Origin: Haliscomenobacter sp.
GTDB lineage: Bacteria > Bacteroidota > Bacteroidia > Chitinophagales > Saprospiraceae
Assembly (NCBI RefSeq): GCF_016718685.1
Contig: NZ_JADKCX010000142.1
Location: 38,497-102,496 of the forward strand
DNA length: 64,000 bases
Direction of reading: 5' to 3'
The notes below the pieces were generated by a model. That model was not told the DNA's origin. It was given only the letters and a program-made list of their open reading frames with translations, and did no database searches. Shown in pieces: positions 8,600 to 18,943 of the stretch. Each line of letters begins with the position of its first letter. Position 1 is the first letter of the stretch. The position numbers and the translations under genes are program-made.

Positions 8600-10727
8600 T
8601 TAATTCTTCTGCGTCGGAGCGGGCTTCGATGTGCTGGTTAATCCCTGGCTTTGCAACAAATCATTCAGTACCATGGTCGCCTCGTACAAATACCGATCTT
8701 TTTTCAAATAATTCAACCAACGGCTGTTGACATCGGCAGTGGCTTCTGGTTGATCGGCGCTGCTGCTTTCTCCAGTTTTGCTGATGTTCATGGCTTTTGG
8801 AAAGCTGCATCAGTTCGCGGGTTTGGGCGGCTTTGGCGCGTATGGCCAGCATTTTTTCCTTGTATTTTTGGATATTGAGCTGATCGGCTGCTTCATTCTG
8901 GCGAGCCAGCCAAGAAGTGTTTTCCTGGATTTTTTTCATCACCCCACTGCTGTCGCGCTTTTGGAAACGCTGACGCACAAACTCGAGGTCGGGCTGCTTG
9001 TTCCAGGGCTTGTAAGCGAGTTGGCGGATTTCGTCCCAGGCCAGGGCACTTTCATTGTCTTTTTCTTTAAACTTGTACTCCTCATAATATCCTGGCAACA
9101 GGATATCCGACACTACCCCTTTTAGTTGGGTAGAGGAGCCGTTGATGCGGTAGTATTTTTGCATGGTCAGGTGTACGGTGCCGAGGTTGTTTTGGTCGAG
9201 GCTGCTGCTCAGGGGAATTGGGCGTTGTACCGTTCCTTTGCCGTAGGTCGAAGAGCTGCCAATCACAATGCCCCGCTTGTAATCCTGGATCGCGGCGGCA
9301 AAAATTTCGGAAGCAGATGCGCTGAATTCATTGACCATCACCACGAGCGGACCGCTATAGAGGGTAGCGCCATTGTCCTGGTCAGCGAGGAAAGTAGAAC
9401 GACCATCGCCGTTTTTGACTTGTACCACGGGGCCATCCGGAATGAAGAGTCCCACCATTTTAACCACTTCGTACAAACTGCCGCCGCCATTGTCGCGCAG
9501 ATCCAGGATGATGCCGTCTACCTTTTCGTTTTGCAATTTTTTCAGTTCGTTGGCCACGTCTTCGGCACAGCTCCGGCCTTCACCTTCGCCAATGGGCATG
9601 TAAAACTTGGGCAAGTAGATGTAGCCCGTTTTTTTATCCCCTTCGTTGATGATGGAGCTTTTGGCAAAGGTTTCCTCCAGTTTTAATTCTTCGCGTACAA
9701 TGGCCACGGTTTTTACCGTGCCATCGGCCTTTTTGAGGGTCAATTTTACAGTGCTGCCTTTGCTGCCCCGGATCAATTTGATGGCGTCGGGGATATCATA
9801 ACCCGCTACATCTACCGGAGGCTTGTCTCCTTCGGCTATTTTCAGGATGAGGTCTCCATCGTTGACTTCGGTGGTTTTCCAGGCGGGGCCACCTTGCGAT
9901 ACGCTGGCAATTTTGACGTACCCGTTTTCTTCGCCAATCATGGCACCGATCCCGTAAAACTTGCCCGACAACCTTTCATCCCAGGCCCTTTTTTCAACGG
10001 GCATAAAATAATCGGTGTGGGGGTCCATCGTATTGGTGATGGTGGTCACAAACATGCTGAAACGATCGTCGTCGGTGGTTTTGTTCAGGAGTCGATCGAG
10101 GGATTTGTCCATGCTGGTTTTGGCAAAAGCACGGGCTTGGACTTCCAGTTCGTTGTCGCTGGCTTTTTTGACCGTATCGGACTTGATCTTGTCCCGGTCT
10201 TCCTGCAAATCCACCAGTTTTTCGAGGGTGATGAACTTCAGTTTTTTCTGCCACTGTTGCAGCTGCGCTTTGGTGTTTGCGGCGTAGGTTCTTTGGTCAA
10301 AATCGGTCACAATGCTGTCTATCGCCTCAAAATGGAAAGGTTTTTCCAGCAAAGCAGCGCAGTTGTTTTTGATTTCAGTGAGCCTTAACTTATACAGTTC
10401 GTTGGCTTTGTAAAAAAATGCCACAGGATTGCCTTTGATTTCCTCGTCGATGGCATGGTTGTATTTGTTGAGCTCCTTGATGTCGGATTGGAGGAAAATA
10501 ATTTTTTCGGGGTCCAACTGCTTCACATAAGCGGAGACTATTTTTTCAGAAAATTCGTCATTGAAGGCTTGCGGGTTGTAGTGCTCTTGGCCCAGCAGTT
10601 GCCCGACGGTGTGTAAAATTTTGTCGTAACGCCCGTCTACACTGGGTTTTAGCATTCCGCTGCTGCTGAGTAATACGATCCCAGAGATGCATAAAGCAAA
10701 AAGAAACATTTTTTGAATGGTGTTCAT
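8600..10727 (-). CDS. prc: S41 carboxy-terminal processing peptidase (Tsp/Prc-like), one frameshift
   Basis: Periplasmic serine protease that degrades or trims proteins from their C-termini. An N-terminal signal or anchor segment is followed by a long helical region and a PDZ domain (about 245-340, with FYGIGAMIG). The S41 core has SASASE at 469-474 and the general-base lysine in TYGKGTVQ at 497. The C-terminal helical tail continues in another frame after a one-base insertion in an A run near 8793, where SKAMNISKTGESS is expected; the true stop is at 8600. Repaired length is about 708 residues, as in E. coli Tsp. The catalytic dyad is intact, so the gene should be functional if the indel is an error. 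Confidence 0.9.
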
Positions 10728-10812
10728 CTGCGCTTGTTTGGATTATTTGGGATAAAAATAGTAAAAGTTGGTAAAAATAAACTCCCCCAGTTGGCGGGAT
10801 ATTGTGGGCAGG

Positions 10813-10920
10813 AGTTGAGAAGGTTGAGAAGGTTGAAGGTTGAAAAGGTTGAGGTACTTGAGGTTGCCGCCTAACCTTGTTTTGACTTTCAACTTTCTCA
10901 ACCTTCTCAACTTCTCAACT
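10813..10920. repeat. Purine/pyrimidine-asymmetric inverted repeat
   Basis: Left arm (10813-10848) is made of iterated GTTGAGAAG units; the right arm (10888-10920) is the complement, made of CTTCTCAAC units. The arms pair imperfectly. It lies between the divergent S41 and beta-mannosidase genes, so it is not a simple terminator. A similar element lies between sdhA and sdhB. Confidence 0.6.
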
Positions 10921-10958
10921 TTTCCCTTATTTTCGCAATTCACACAACCTGTTACAGG

Positions 10959-13568
10959 ATGCGCAAACTTTTTACCGACATCATCCTGATGGCTGCTCTA
11001 GGTGGTTTATTAGGGTGCCAAACGCAACCCAACAGCGACATGATTGAACTGAACGACAACTGGACTTTTCGACAAGCGGGCAAAGGCACCTGGCTAAGTG
11101 CCGAGGTGCCGGGTACAGTGCATACCGATTTGATGCGGCACGATAAGATTCGCGATCCTTATTTTCGCATGCAGGAAGAGGAGGTGCAGTGGGTGGACAA
11201 AGCCGATTGGGAGTATTCCTGCCGCTTTCAGGTGGCCGAGGAGTTTCTGGAATTCGACGCCGTAACCCTCGAATGCCTGGGTCTGGATACCTACGCCGAT
11301 GTATACCTCAACGACAAACTCGTGATCCTGGCCGATAACTTTTTTGTGGGTTGGGAAAAAGAAGTCAAAAAACACCTGAAACCTGGCGAAAACCACTTGC
11401 GCATCTTTTTTCATTCGCCAATTACTGTTGGGCTACAAGCACTGGCCAAGCACAAATACGGACTACCCGCTACCAATGACCAATCCGAACGGGGTGGGCT
11501 GGGCGACAAACTGGTCAGTGTTTTTCTGCGCAAACCCGGCTATCATTTTGGCTGGGATTGGGGTCCACGCCTCGTGACTAGTGGCATCTATCGCCCCATT
11601 CGCCTCCAAGGCTGGAACAAAGCCCGCCTGACCGACGTGTATTTTCATCAGGATAGCTTGACCGACATCAAGGCACAGCTGAGCGCGCGTTGTGAGGTAG
11701 AATCACTGGTGGATCACGAAGCGTTGATTGAAATATTTCAGGGCGATACCCTGTTGGCCATACAGGAAGTGGCCATGCTGCAGGGCAAAAATGAATTCCA
11801 TATCCCTCTTGAAATCTACGACCCGCAACTTTGGTGGACGCATGATTTGGGCAAACCACATCTCTACAACCTGACGGCTCGCCTCTCGTACCAGCGCAAA
11901 CCCATCAATGCGCTGACGCGAAAAATTGGCCTACGGACCATCAAAATTGTCCAAACCCCCGATAAAAAAGGCAGTTCGTTTTATTTTGAACTCAACGGCA
12001 GGCCCATTTTTGCCAAAGGCGCCAATTACATCCCCAACGACATGTTCATCCCCCGCGTGGGGCCCGAAAAATACCGGAACCTAATCCGCTCCACCGTAGA
12101 CGCCAACATGAACATGCTGCGCATCTGGGGCGGCGGTTTTTATGAAAACGACATCTTTTACGATTTGTGCAACGAAGCAGGCGTGCTGGTTTGGCAAGAC
12201 TTCATGTTTGCCTGTAGCATGTACCCCGGTGACCCAGAATTCTTGCGCAACGTGGAAGAGGAGGCGGTGTACAACGTCAAACGCCTGCGCAATCACCCCT
12301 GCATTGCGCTGTGGTGTGGCAACAACGAAATCGATGTGGCGTGGTCGCAATACAACGAATTTATGGGCTGGGGTTGGAAGCAGCAATACACTATGGATCA
12401 ACGCCGGGTGATCTGGAATACGTATGATACCATTTTTCACAAACTTTTGCCTACGGTGGTCGGCGCGCACCATCCGGGTATGTTTTATTGGCCCTCCTCG
12501 CCCTTCAACGTCCCTGGCAAACACGCCAACAGCCATACCCCCAATGGCGACATCCACTACTGGGGTGTCTGGCATGCTGAGCACCCTTTCAGCGCGTATT
12601 ACGACAACATCGGGCGTTTCATGAGCGAGTACGGGTTTCAGTCTTTCCCGGAGTTGAAAACGGTCAAAACCTACGCCCTGCCCGAGGATTGGAACATTGA
12701 ATCCCCCGTGATGGCGGCGCACCAACGCAGCGGGATCGGCAATTTGCGCATCCGCAGTTACATGCAACAGCATTATCAGGTGCCTAAAGATTTTGCGCAA
12801 TTTTTGTACGTCGGACAGCTGCTGCAAGCCGAGGGCATCAAAATGGCCATCGAGGCGCATCGGGCCAGTATGCCTTACTGCATGGGCTCTTTGTACTGGC
12901 AAATCAACGACGTTTGGCCGGTGGCCTCCTGGTCGGGTATGGATTATTACCAGCGCTGGAAGGCGATGCACTACTTCATCAAAAAAGCCTTTGAACGCAC
13001 GATCACCGCCGCACTGGTCAAAGACGGAAAGGTACGCATCAGCGTCATTTCCGATGAACTGGGCGCACGGGAAGGGGAACTGCGCCTGCGTTTGTACGAT
13101 TTTGCGGGTACTAAATTGTGGAAAAAAGACACGATCATCCAGATGCCAGAAAACAGCGCCCTAACTGCGCTTGAATTGCCCATCGCTGAAATGTGTGATT
13201 CACTAACGGCCAAAAAGGTGTTCCTTCAGGTGGATTTGTACGTTGAGGGTCAACGGATCTTCCGCAATCCGGTCTATCTGGTCAACGCCAAACACCTGGA
13301 ACTGCCCCAGCAGGTGCAAATTGAAAAACGGGTGCTGCCGAGTGACGATGGCTACCTGATTCGCCTGAGCGCAAACCAGTTGGTGAAAAACGTATTCCTC
13401 GATTTTGGGGACGAAGTAGAGGGCTTTTTTACGGACAACTATTTTGATCTCCTGCCAGGAGAGATGGTACACTTGGTGTTTAGGCCGGAAAAAAAGGGCG
13501 TAAAGTTGACGGCGGAGGATTTGCAGGTGCTGAGTTTGGGGGATACGGTGCAGGGGGTGATTCAGTAA
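10959..13568 (+). CDS. Glycoside hydrolase family 2 beta-mannosidase, lipoprotein
   Basis: An 869-residue exo-acting enzyme expected to release mannose from beta-mannosides. The N-terminus has a lipobox (LGGLLGC), so it is probably membrane-anchored. Next come the GH2 sugar-binding jelly roll with NDNWTFRQAG and PGTVHTDL, and the immunoglobulin-like domain. The TIM barrel carries the acid/base glutamate in WCGNNEIDVAW (E457) and the nucleophile in MSEYGFQSFPE (E557). GCHFGWDWGPR-like text appears as YHFGWDWGPRLVTSG, a beta-mannosidase hallmark. The frame is intact. No polysaccharide-utilisation genes (SusC/D) are adjacent. Confidence 0.9.
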   Translation: MRKLFTDIILMAALGGLLGCQTQPNSDMIELNDNWTFRQAGKGTWLSAEVPGTVHTDLMRHDKIRDPYFRMQEEEVQWVDKADWEYSCRFQVAEEFLEFDAVTLECLGLDTYADVYLNDKLVILADNFFVGWEKEVKKHLKPGENHLRIFFHSPITVGLQALAKHKYGLPATNDQSERGGLGDKLVSVFLRKPGYHFGWDWGPRLVTSGIYRPIRLQGWNKARLTDVYFHQDSLTDIKAQLSARCEVESLVDHEALIEIFQGDTLLAIQEVAMLQGKNEFHIPLEIYDPQLWWTHDLGKPHLYNLTARLSYQRKPINALTRKIGLRTIKIVQTPDKKGSSFYFELNGRPIFAKGANYIPNDMFIPRVGPEKYRNLIRSTVDANMNMLRIWGGGFYENDIFYDLCNEAGVLVWQDFMFACSMYPGDPEFLRNVEEEAVYNVKRLRNHPCIALWCGNNEIDVAWSQYNEFMGWGWKQQYTMDQRRVIWNTYDTIFHKLLPTVVGAHHPGMFYWPSSPFNVPGKHANSHTPNGDIHYWGVWHAEHPFSAYYDNIGRFMSEYGFQSFPELKTVKTYALPEDWNIESPVMAAHQRSGIGNLRIRSYMQQHYQVPKDFAQFLYVGQLLQAEGIKMAIEAHRASMPYCMGSLYWQINDVWPVASWSGMDYYQRWKAMHYFIKKAFERTITAALVKDGKVRISVISDELGAREGELRLRLYDFAGTKLWKKDTIIQMPENSALTALELPIAEMCDSLTAKKVFLQVDLYVEGQRIFRNPVYLVNAKHLELPQQVQIEKRVLPSDDGYLIRLSANQLVKNVFLDFGDEVEGFFTDNYFDLLPGEMVHLVFRPEKKGVKLTAEDLQVLSLGDTVQGVIQ

Positions 13569-13606
13569 TGACCCCAGAGCGAACCCGGGGATTTTCTCCG
13601 CTTTTT

Positions 13607-15109
13607 TTATTTCAATTTCAACCCCGTTAACTCCTCGGCTATCTTCCGATCATTGGACAACCTCGGCACCTTGTTCTGTCCGCCCAACTTGCCCTGGCTT
13701 TTCATGTATTCCCGAAAAGCATCTTTGTGCAGCGGCGTAATGACCAGTGGGCGCAGAATATTGCCCTCAATCAGGTCCTGGTAATAGATGTTTTGTTGGA
13801 TCATCAATTCATCCAGGCGGGCGGAAAACGCCGCCAAATTTTCTGGCAAACCATCAAATTCAACGAACCATTCGTGGTACGGAAAGCCTCCTTCGGGAGG
13901 AGTCACTTGTGGAGCAACCGTAAATTCCACCACTTTTACGCCTTGTTCATGGCAAACCTGTAGCATTGCTTCTTCTACTTCTTTGCCAATAACGTGTTCC
14001 CCAAAAGCAGAAATGAAGTGTTTGATGCGCCCGCTCACGATCAGCCGAGGAGGATCGATCGACACAAATTGCACTGTATCACCGAGGTTGTAGCCCCAGA
14101 GCCCCGCATTGTTGTTGATGATCAGGGCGTAATTGACGCCCGGCTGTACATCCTTGAGCCAAAGCCGGGTGGGGTTTTCGAGGAAAATTTCTTCCGCAGG
14201 AACAAATTCAAAGAAGATCCCCGATGCCGCGTTGAGCAATAAACCTGGTTCATTCTGGTTGTCCTGGAAAGCCACAAATCCTTCCGAAGCCGGATAAGTT
14301 TCTACACTGTCGATGCGCCCGCCGGTCAATTCTTCCAGTTTGGCGCGGTAGGGTTCGTAATTCACGCCGCCATAAACAAACACCGAAAAATCGGGGAAAA
14401 TTTCCTTGATTGTTTTTTTGCCCGAGCGTTCAATCAACCGTTCGTAATACATCTGTACCCAGGGGGGAATGCCGCTGATGAGGCGCATGTTTTGGGACAG
14501 GGTTTCCTCCACAATCCGATCCAGTTTGGTTTCCCAATCTTCGATGCAGTTGGTTTCGTAGCTCGGCATTTGGCTGCTGCGCAACCAGGCCGGAATCATG
14601 TGATTGGAAATGCCCGAAAGGCGTCCGGTAGGGATGCCCGCGGTTTCAGTGAGTTCTGGGCTCCCGGAGAGGAAAATCACTTTTCCATCCAGCCATTGGC
14701 CATTTCCCGTTTGGGCGTAATAATTGAATAAGGCATTGCGGGCCGATCCAAAATGGTTGGGGATACTTTGATTGGAAATGGGGATGTATTTCACCCCGGA
14801 AGTGGTGCCCGAGGTTTTGGCAAAATAAGCCGGACGGCCTTTCCACAATACATCCGATTCCCCAGCTTTGATGCGTTCGATATAAGGTTTGATGCCTTCG
14901 TAGTCCCGGATAGGTACCCGCTCAACGTAATCTTGATACGACCGAATTTGATCAAAACCATGCGCTTTGCCGAAGGCCGTGTTTTTCCCCGTTGCTATCA
15001 GTTGTTTAAAAATCTGTTCTTGTTCTGGTACAGCACGAGCCGACCAGCGCTTGATATCGCGGGCAATTTTGTGGGCAAAAGGTTTGATGATGCTGGAACG
15101 AAAACCCAT
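13607..15109 (-). CDS. GH3 auxin-responsive-promoter family acyl-adenylating enzyme
   Basis: A 500-residue cytosolic protein of the GH3 branch of the ANL superfamily, which in plants joins amino acids to acyl acids through an acyl-adenylate. The ATP-binding motif appears as FAKTSGTTSGVKYIP. The second adenylation motif is VETYPASEGFVAFQD, and the hinge region LIVSGRIKHFISAFGEHV matches the family. It covers the full usual length and the frame is intact. The bacterial substrate is unknown. Its strand and spacing suggest a single-gene unit converging with the beta-mannosidase gene. Confidence 0.85.
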   Translation of the reverse strand: MGFRSSIIKPFAHKIARDIKRWSARAVPEQEQIFKQLIATGKNTAFGKAHGFDQIRSYQDYVERVPIRDYEGIKPYIERIKAGESDVLWKGRPAYFAKTSGTTSGVKYIPISNQSIPNHFGSARNALFNYYAQTGNGQWLDGKVIFLSGSPELTETAGIPTGRLSGISNHMIPAWLRSSQMPSYETNCIEDWETKLDRIVEETLSQNMRLISGIPPWVQMYYERLIERSGKKTIKEIFPDFSVFVYGGVNYEPYRAKLEELTGGRIDSVETYPASEGFVAFQDNQNEPGLLLNAASGIFFEFVPAEEIFLENPTRLWLKDVQPGVNYALIINNNAGLWGYNLGDTVQFVSIDPPRLIVSGRIKHFISAFGEHVIGKEVEEAMLQVCHEQGVKVVEFTVAPQVTPPEGGFPYHEWFVEFDGLPENLAAFSARLDELMIQQNIYYQDLIEGNILRPLVITPLHKDAFREYMKSQGKLGGQNKVPRLSNDRKIAEELTGLKLK

Positions 15110-15230
15110 TGTACGGAGTGAAAAGTGAAAAGTGAAAAATGAAAAGTTGATGAATTCAAAAAAAGATCATCCATCCCACATGCTGCAAAAGTAAACTTTT
15201 TCCTGTTTTTAACTCATAACTCATAACTCA

Positions 15231-15919
15231 TCATTCCCTCAGGTCTTCCACATGATACCCCGGATAACTCGCCTTGTTGAACACAAAGCTCGCATCCGCC
15301 AGCGCTTTATTCGGTGTGATGGTATTCATCACCAGCGTATACCGCGAACCATCCTTGCTGAACACTTTCAACTCAATGAAATCCTGGGTCTTTTTGTCCA
15401 GAGTGAGGCGCAGTTTGGAGTACTCGGAGTATTTATCGGTAGGTTTAAATTCAATTTCTTGTACCACCCGCTTGCCTTGGGCAAACTCATTGGTGATGGC
15501 GTAGATGAAGTCCTTGCGCAAATAGATCCGAAACAGCGCCTGGGGGGAAAGGATGCCATCGTCGTCATTCGGACCGGGGACATTGTTGACTTGTACTTCT
15601 TTATTTTTGGGCAATACGACCCATACAGACTTGCCGTCCGAAATCACGGTTTGTTGGTTGAAGTCCACCCGGTACTTTGCGCCTTTTTGCAGGAGTTTTC
15701 CTTTTTGGATTTCCTTGGGCTGTTGAGGCATTTCCAAAGTCAGCGAGAAATCGGCTTCAAGGGTTTTGTAACCTTCGTATTTGGCCTTCATTTTGTCCAA
15801 TACCAGCTTGGTGGCCGGATCGGAAGTTTCTTTGGGGGTGTCGTCACCTTGGTTTTTGTTTGTGCAGGCAATACACATACAGTGATGGCAAAAAGACTGA
15901 ACAAAAGCAATATTCTCAT
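15231..15919 (-). CDS. lolA: LolA-like outer-membrane lipoprotein carrier, frameshift after the signal peptide
   Basis: Periplasmic chaperone that would ferry lipoproteins from the inner to the outer membrane. The mature part (LEADFSLTLE, GKLLQKGAKYRVDF, TVISDGKSVWVVLPKNKEV) matches LolA, including the half-barrel strands and the late KLRLTLDKKTQDFIELKV region. The apparent N-terminus in the main frame (MCIACTNKNQ) is an artefact. Another frame gives ATG at 15919 and a perfect signal peptide, MRILLLFSLFAITVCVLPAQ. The frames join if one C is missing from a run near 15838. Repaired length is about 229 residues. Confidence 0.82.
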
Positions 15920-15953
15920 CGACTTTAAAATTTGTTGGATTTAAACGTCATTT

Positions 15954-16157
15954 AGACGACTGAAATTGAATGAAGGAACGATTTACTGTGGTTAAAGTTT
16001 TGCTAAGGTGAGTACAAGGTCACCTTTTATGGGCTTATCCCACTAAAGTGACTTTCATACTTGAACTATAGTCGTCTTTTCTCCAGTTTTTAGTTTTTGC
16101 ATTTTATAACAGTCGGGTTTTATTAGGTAGCCAGGGGGATTCCTCTGGCTTTTTTTG
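15954..16157 (+). ncRNA. Candidate structured RNA ending in an orphan terminator
   Basis: No gene is found in this 400-bp gap, yet a strong intrinsic terminator lies at 16129-16157 on the plus strand with no plus-strand gene before it. Upstream, AGACGACT (15954-15961) can pair with AGTCGTCT (16070-16077), and AAGGTGA pairs with TCACCTT inside. No consensus promoter was found, so the 5' end is uncertain. It may be a small RNA or the leader of the gene at 16324. Confidence 0.3.
16129..16157 (+). terminator. Intrinsic terminator not preceded by a gene
   Basis: AGCCAGGGGGA pairs with TCCTCTGGCT (with one wobble or mismatch), followed directly by a run of seven T. It lies 167 nt before the start at 16324, so it could also attenuate that gene. 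Confidence 0.65.
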
Positions 16158-16273
16158 TCACCCAACCAAAATGAACCAGCTGCAACTTTTTTTGTTTGCT
16201 TGCAAATGCATGAAAATATGCGCATTAAAGCAAGTTTTCGACGAATGTTACGAAACTTTACAATCAGTTAACA

Positions 16274-16301
16274 TTGCAATCGAAAATTCAACTTACCTTC
16301 G
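16274..16301 (+). promoter_or_regulatory. Possible Bacteroidota promoter for the gene at 16324
   Basis: TTG at 16274-16276 and TACCTTCG at 16294-16301 resemble the -33 and -7 elements, but the 17-nt spacing is short and one base of the -7 box differs. Confidence 0.25.
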
Positions 16302-16323
16302 TTTTAGAATTAAACTTACTGCC

Positions 16324-16983
16324 ATGAGCAGCATCCATTTTCATCACTCTAGTTTACTGAAAAATCAAATCCAGGAGGAATTGAAAAAACGGCTGGTAGA
16401 ACGAGATTACTTCTTTGTTCCACAGCTCAATCAATTTCGCCGGGTGACGCCTACCGGGTACCAATGCATCATTTTGAATTGGATTCCAGGTGATAATTCC
16501 CATGTTTTAGAGGTATACCTGGGGGTACGACACGATGCTGTAGAAGATTTGGCCTTGCCTTTCACCAATGGTTTGCCCGAGCTTCAAAACAATAATTTCA
16601 CTTTATTTACTTCCCTGAGTAAATTGTTTGAGCAGCCCGTGCAACGTTTCAACATTTGCAACGAAGAGGATATCCTGCCCGCCGTCAATGAAATTCAAAA
16701 AGGAATTTTTTCCCGAGGCATTAGTTTTTTAGAAAGGTACACCCGCCTGGAAAATGTAGACAACCTCTACAATGCTGACCCTGAATCGCCTATCGTTTAT
16801 TTGCACAATCAATTGCACCGTTGTATGCGCGCCATCGCCATCGCTCGACTCAGCTTGCGTCCTGATTTTGAAAGACTTGCGGTTTCTTATCGCGAACAAC
16901 TCAAACAATTGGGTGTAGCAGAAGTAGTGCTAGACCGTTACGATCGCCTCTGGCGTTATTTGCGCACCTATTCCATGAATTGA
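16324..16983 (+). CDS. Hypothetical cytosolic protein (219 aa)
   Basis: No recognised family. The protein is soluble, with no signal peptide or membrane span. It has mixed helices and strands, a C-terminal helical half with RCMRAIAIARLSLRPDF, and a short basic end (DRLWRYLRTYS). I chose the ATG at 16324 (MSSIHFHHSS). An earlier ATG in frame at 16171 would add an atypical stretch that also contains the candidate promoter and follows the terminator. The frame is intact. The gene has no clear operon partner. Confidence 0.55.
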   Translation: MSSIHFHHSSLLKNQIQEELKKRLVERDYFFVPQLNQFRRVTPTGYQCIILNWIPGDNSHVLEVYLGVRHDAVEDLALPFTNGLPELQNNNFTLFTSLSKLFEQPVQRFNICNEEDILPAVNEIQKGIFSRGISFLERYTRLENVDNLYNADPESPIVYLHNQLHRCMRAIAIARLSLRPDFERLAVSYREQLKQLGVAEVVLDRYDRLWRYLRTYSMN

Positions 16984-17126
16984 TTCACCCCTAGATTGAT
17001 CTACACAACATTGGGTAAAATCAGCCCGCAATCCCTTAATTCCTTTTCTGATTTCAACTTTTCTGAAAAAATGTTCAATTTTGTGCGTTTGACAGTAGAC
17101 TTGTTGTAACGGCTAATTGGTTTTCC

Positions 17127-17803
17127 ATGCAATTGAAAAAAATTCAAGAAGTACTCGAGCAATTCAAAACCCACCTGGAATCGGAGCAAAAAGAGCAACA
17201 CCTCTACGTTTACGAATCACAAAAGATTTTTCAGGAAAATTGGGATCTGGGCGTTTCCGATCTGGCTGGAATGTACAACCGCTCCCTCAACAACACCCAA
17301 ACCCGTCGCCTCTGGAACCGCGAGAATTACGAACCCAAGCGCATGATGCTCGAATTTTGGCGCATGCAGCCGGATTTTGTCAAACAGATGTTTCAAGACC
17401 TGTTCAATGAAAGCAAAAGTGCCGACGGCAGGGTAGGGCGCTTTGTCTTTTATTGCGACGAATTGTTGACCGAATACCTCGAAAAACATCCCCGCAGCCG
17501 GGAAGGCAAACATTTTCATCAGGATGGCTACCAAATGGTTTCCCTGTATCTGACCTTTCGCTACCCGGATCAATACACGCTTTACGCACTCGATCGGTTC
17601 AAACGCTTGCTGACCACCTTGGGTACTCCGGAGATTCCAGCCACGCACGACTTTGAAAGATTCTGCAAATGGTAACGACCCTTTGGGGCTTTATGCAAAA
17701 AGATGAAGCGCTCATGGAAGCCCATCGCGCCCGTTTAGAAGAAGGCAAGCACTACCAGGGCGAGAGTTTATTGCCCGTTTACGAATTGATGCAGATCATT
17801 TAA
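17127..17803 (+). CDS. Hypothetical protein, frameshift near the C-terminus
   Basis: About 225 residues if repaired. The first 182 residues read as a helical protein with a WxRENYEP-type segment and a region resembling the non-catalytic N-terminal domains found before McrB-like ATPases (RYPDQYTLYALDRFKRLL). After FERFCK, one A seems to be missing near 17668; the other frame continues with MVTTLWGFMQKDEALMEAHR and stops at 17803. No ATPase or nuclease domain follows, so a restriction role is not supported. A stand-alone helical protein of unknown function is the safest description. Confidence 0.5.
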
Positions 17804-17832
17804 TCTTTAAACAAGCTCATAAAAAACACACG

Positions 17833-18818
17833 GTGTCCCTAAAAGTGCTGATCATTCGTTTTTCATCAATTGGTGATATTGTATTGACCACGCCCGTTGT
17901 GCGTTGTTTGAAGCAACAACTGGATGCAGAAGTACATTTCCTGACCAAAAAACCATTCAGAAGCATCCTGGACGCCAATCCATATGTCGACAAAGTTTAT
18001 GCGATTAAATCGAAAATTGGGGAAATCAGTGAGGAATTAAAACGCGAGCAATACGATTGGGTCATCGATTTGCACCACAATCTACGCAGTTTACAAGTCA
18101 AACGTTTGTTGCGCCGCCCTAGCCGCTCCTTCAATAAAATCAACCTGCAAAAGTGGCTGATGGTCAATTTTAAGTGGAATCTCTTGCCCGATCGGCACAT
18201 TGTACACCGCTACCTGGAAACCACCAAGCACCTGGGCATTCAATACGACGGACAAGGCCTGGATTATTTCATCCCCGCAGCCCAGGAAGTTCCCCTTTGC
18301 AAAAAGGGGATTACGTGGCCTTGGTCATCGGTGCCGCTCATGCCACCAAACGTTTGCCGTTGGGGAAACTCGTGGCCATTTGTCAGGGCATCAATTGTCC
18401 CGTTTTGCTCTTAGGAGGGCCTGATGATCGAAATGTCGCCGAGCAAATTGCGGCCCTGGCGGGTGCCCATGTTCTCAACACCTGTGGGCAATACAGTCTG
18501 CACCAATCGGCATCTTTGGTTCGCCAATCCCGACTAGTCATCACCCACGATACCGGCTTGATGCACATTGCGGCAGCGTTGCGCAAGCCCATCGTTTCGG
18601 TATGGGGGAGCACGATTCCAGAATTTGGCATGACGCCATTTTACCCTGAAGGAATGGACCACAATACCAGTGTAGAGGTCAAAAACCTCTCTTGTCGGCC
18701 TTGTTCGAAAATTGGCTACGATGCTTGCCCCAAGGGGCATTTTAGTTGTATGGCAAACATCGATTTACAAAAAATCACCAGCATTGCTGAACTGTCCGCT
18801 GCTGAAAAGATTAGCTGA
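17833..18818 (+). CDS. Glycosyltransferase family 9 (heptosyltransferase-like), one frameshift
   Basis: Enzyme of the lipopolysaccharide core or related surface-glycan assembly, using an ADP-heptose-like donor. The N-terminal Rossmann half has VLIIRFSSIGDIVLTTPV. The C-terminal half has the donor-site motif ITHDTGLMHIAAALRKP and VSVWGSTIPEFGM. A late cluster of cysteines (LSCRPCSKIG, then DACPKGHFSCM) is typical of this GT9 subgroup. One G appears lost from a run near 18310, splitting the gene. Repaired length is about 328 residues, normal for the family. The start is GTG at 17833. Confidence 0.87.
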
Positions 18819-18894
18819 TGGGTGACATAAAATAAAAAAAAACGCCAAAAGCACTCAATACAATCCATAATTCCAGCGAATCTGCGTTAATTTG

Positions 18895-18926
18895 TTTGTG
18901 CGGTCGATAGATAACCGCTAACTTAC
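18895..18926 (+). promoter_or_regulatory. Possible promoter for porP-ompA
   Basis: TTTG at 18895-18898, a 20-nt spacer and TAACTTAC at 18919-18926. The spacing is ideal for the Bacteroidota sigma factor, but the last two bases of the -7 box differ from TAnnTTTG. It would give a short leader before the ATG at 18944. Confidence 0.35.
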
Positions 18927-18943
18927 CGTTTAAAAACCAGCGT

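Noticed and set aside
15838..15878. A possible lipoprotein start MCIACTN for the LolA-like gene
   Set aside because: The other frame gives a full signal peptide starting at 15919 that joins by one missing base, so the apparent cysteine lipobox is an artefact.
17127..17803. A restriction-system gene, because of weak likeness to McrB N-terminal domains
   Set aside because: No GTPase, ATPase or nuclease domain is present here or next to it, and the likeness is weak.
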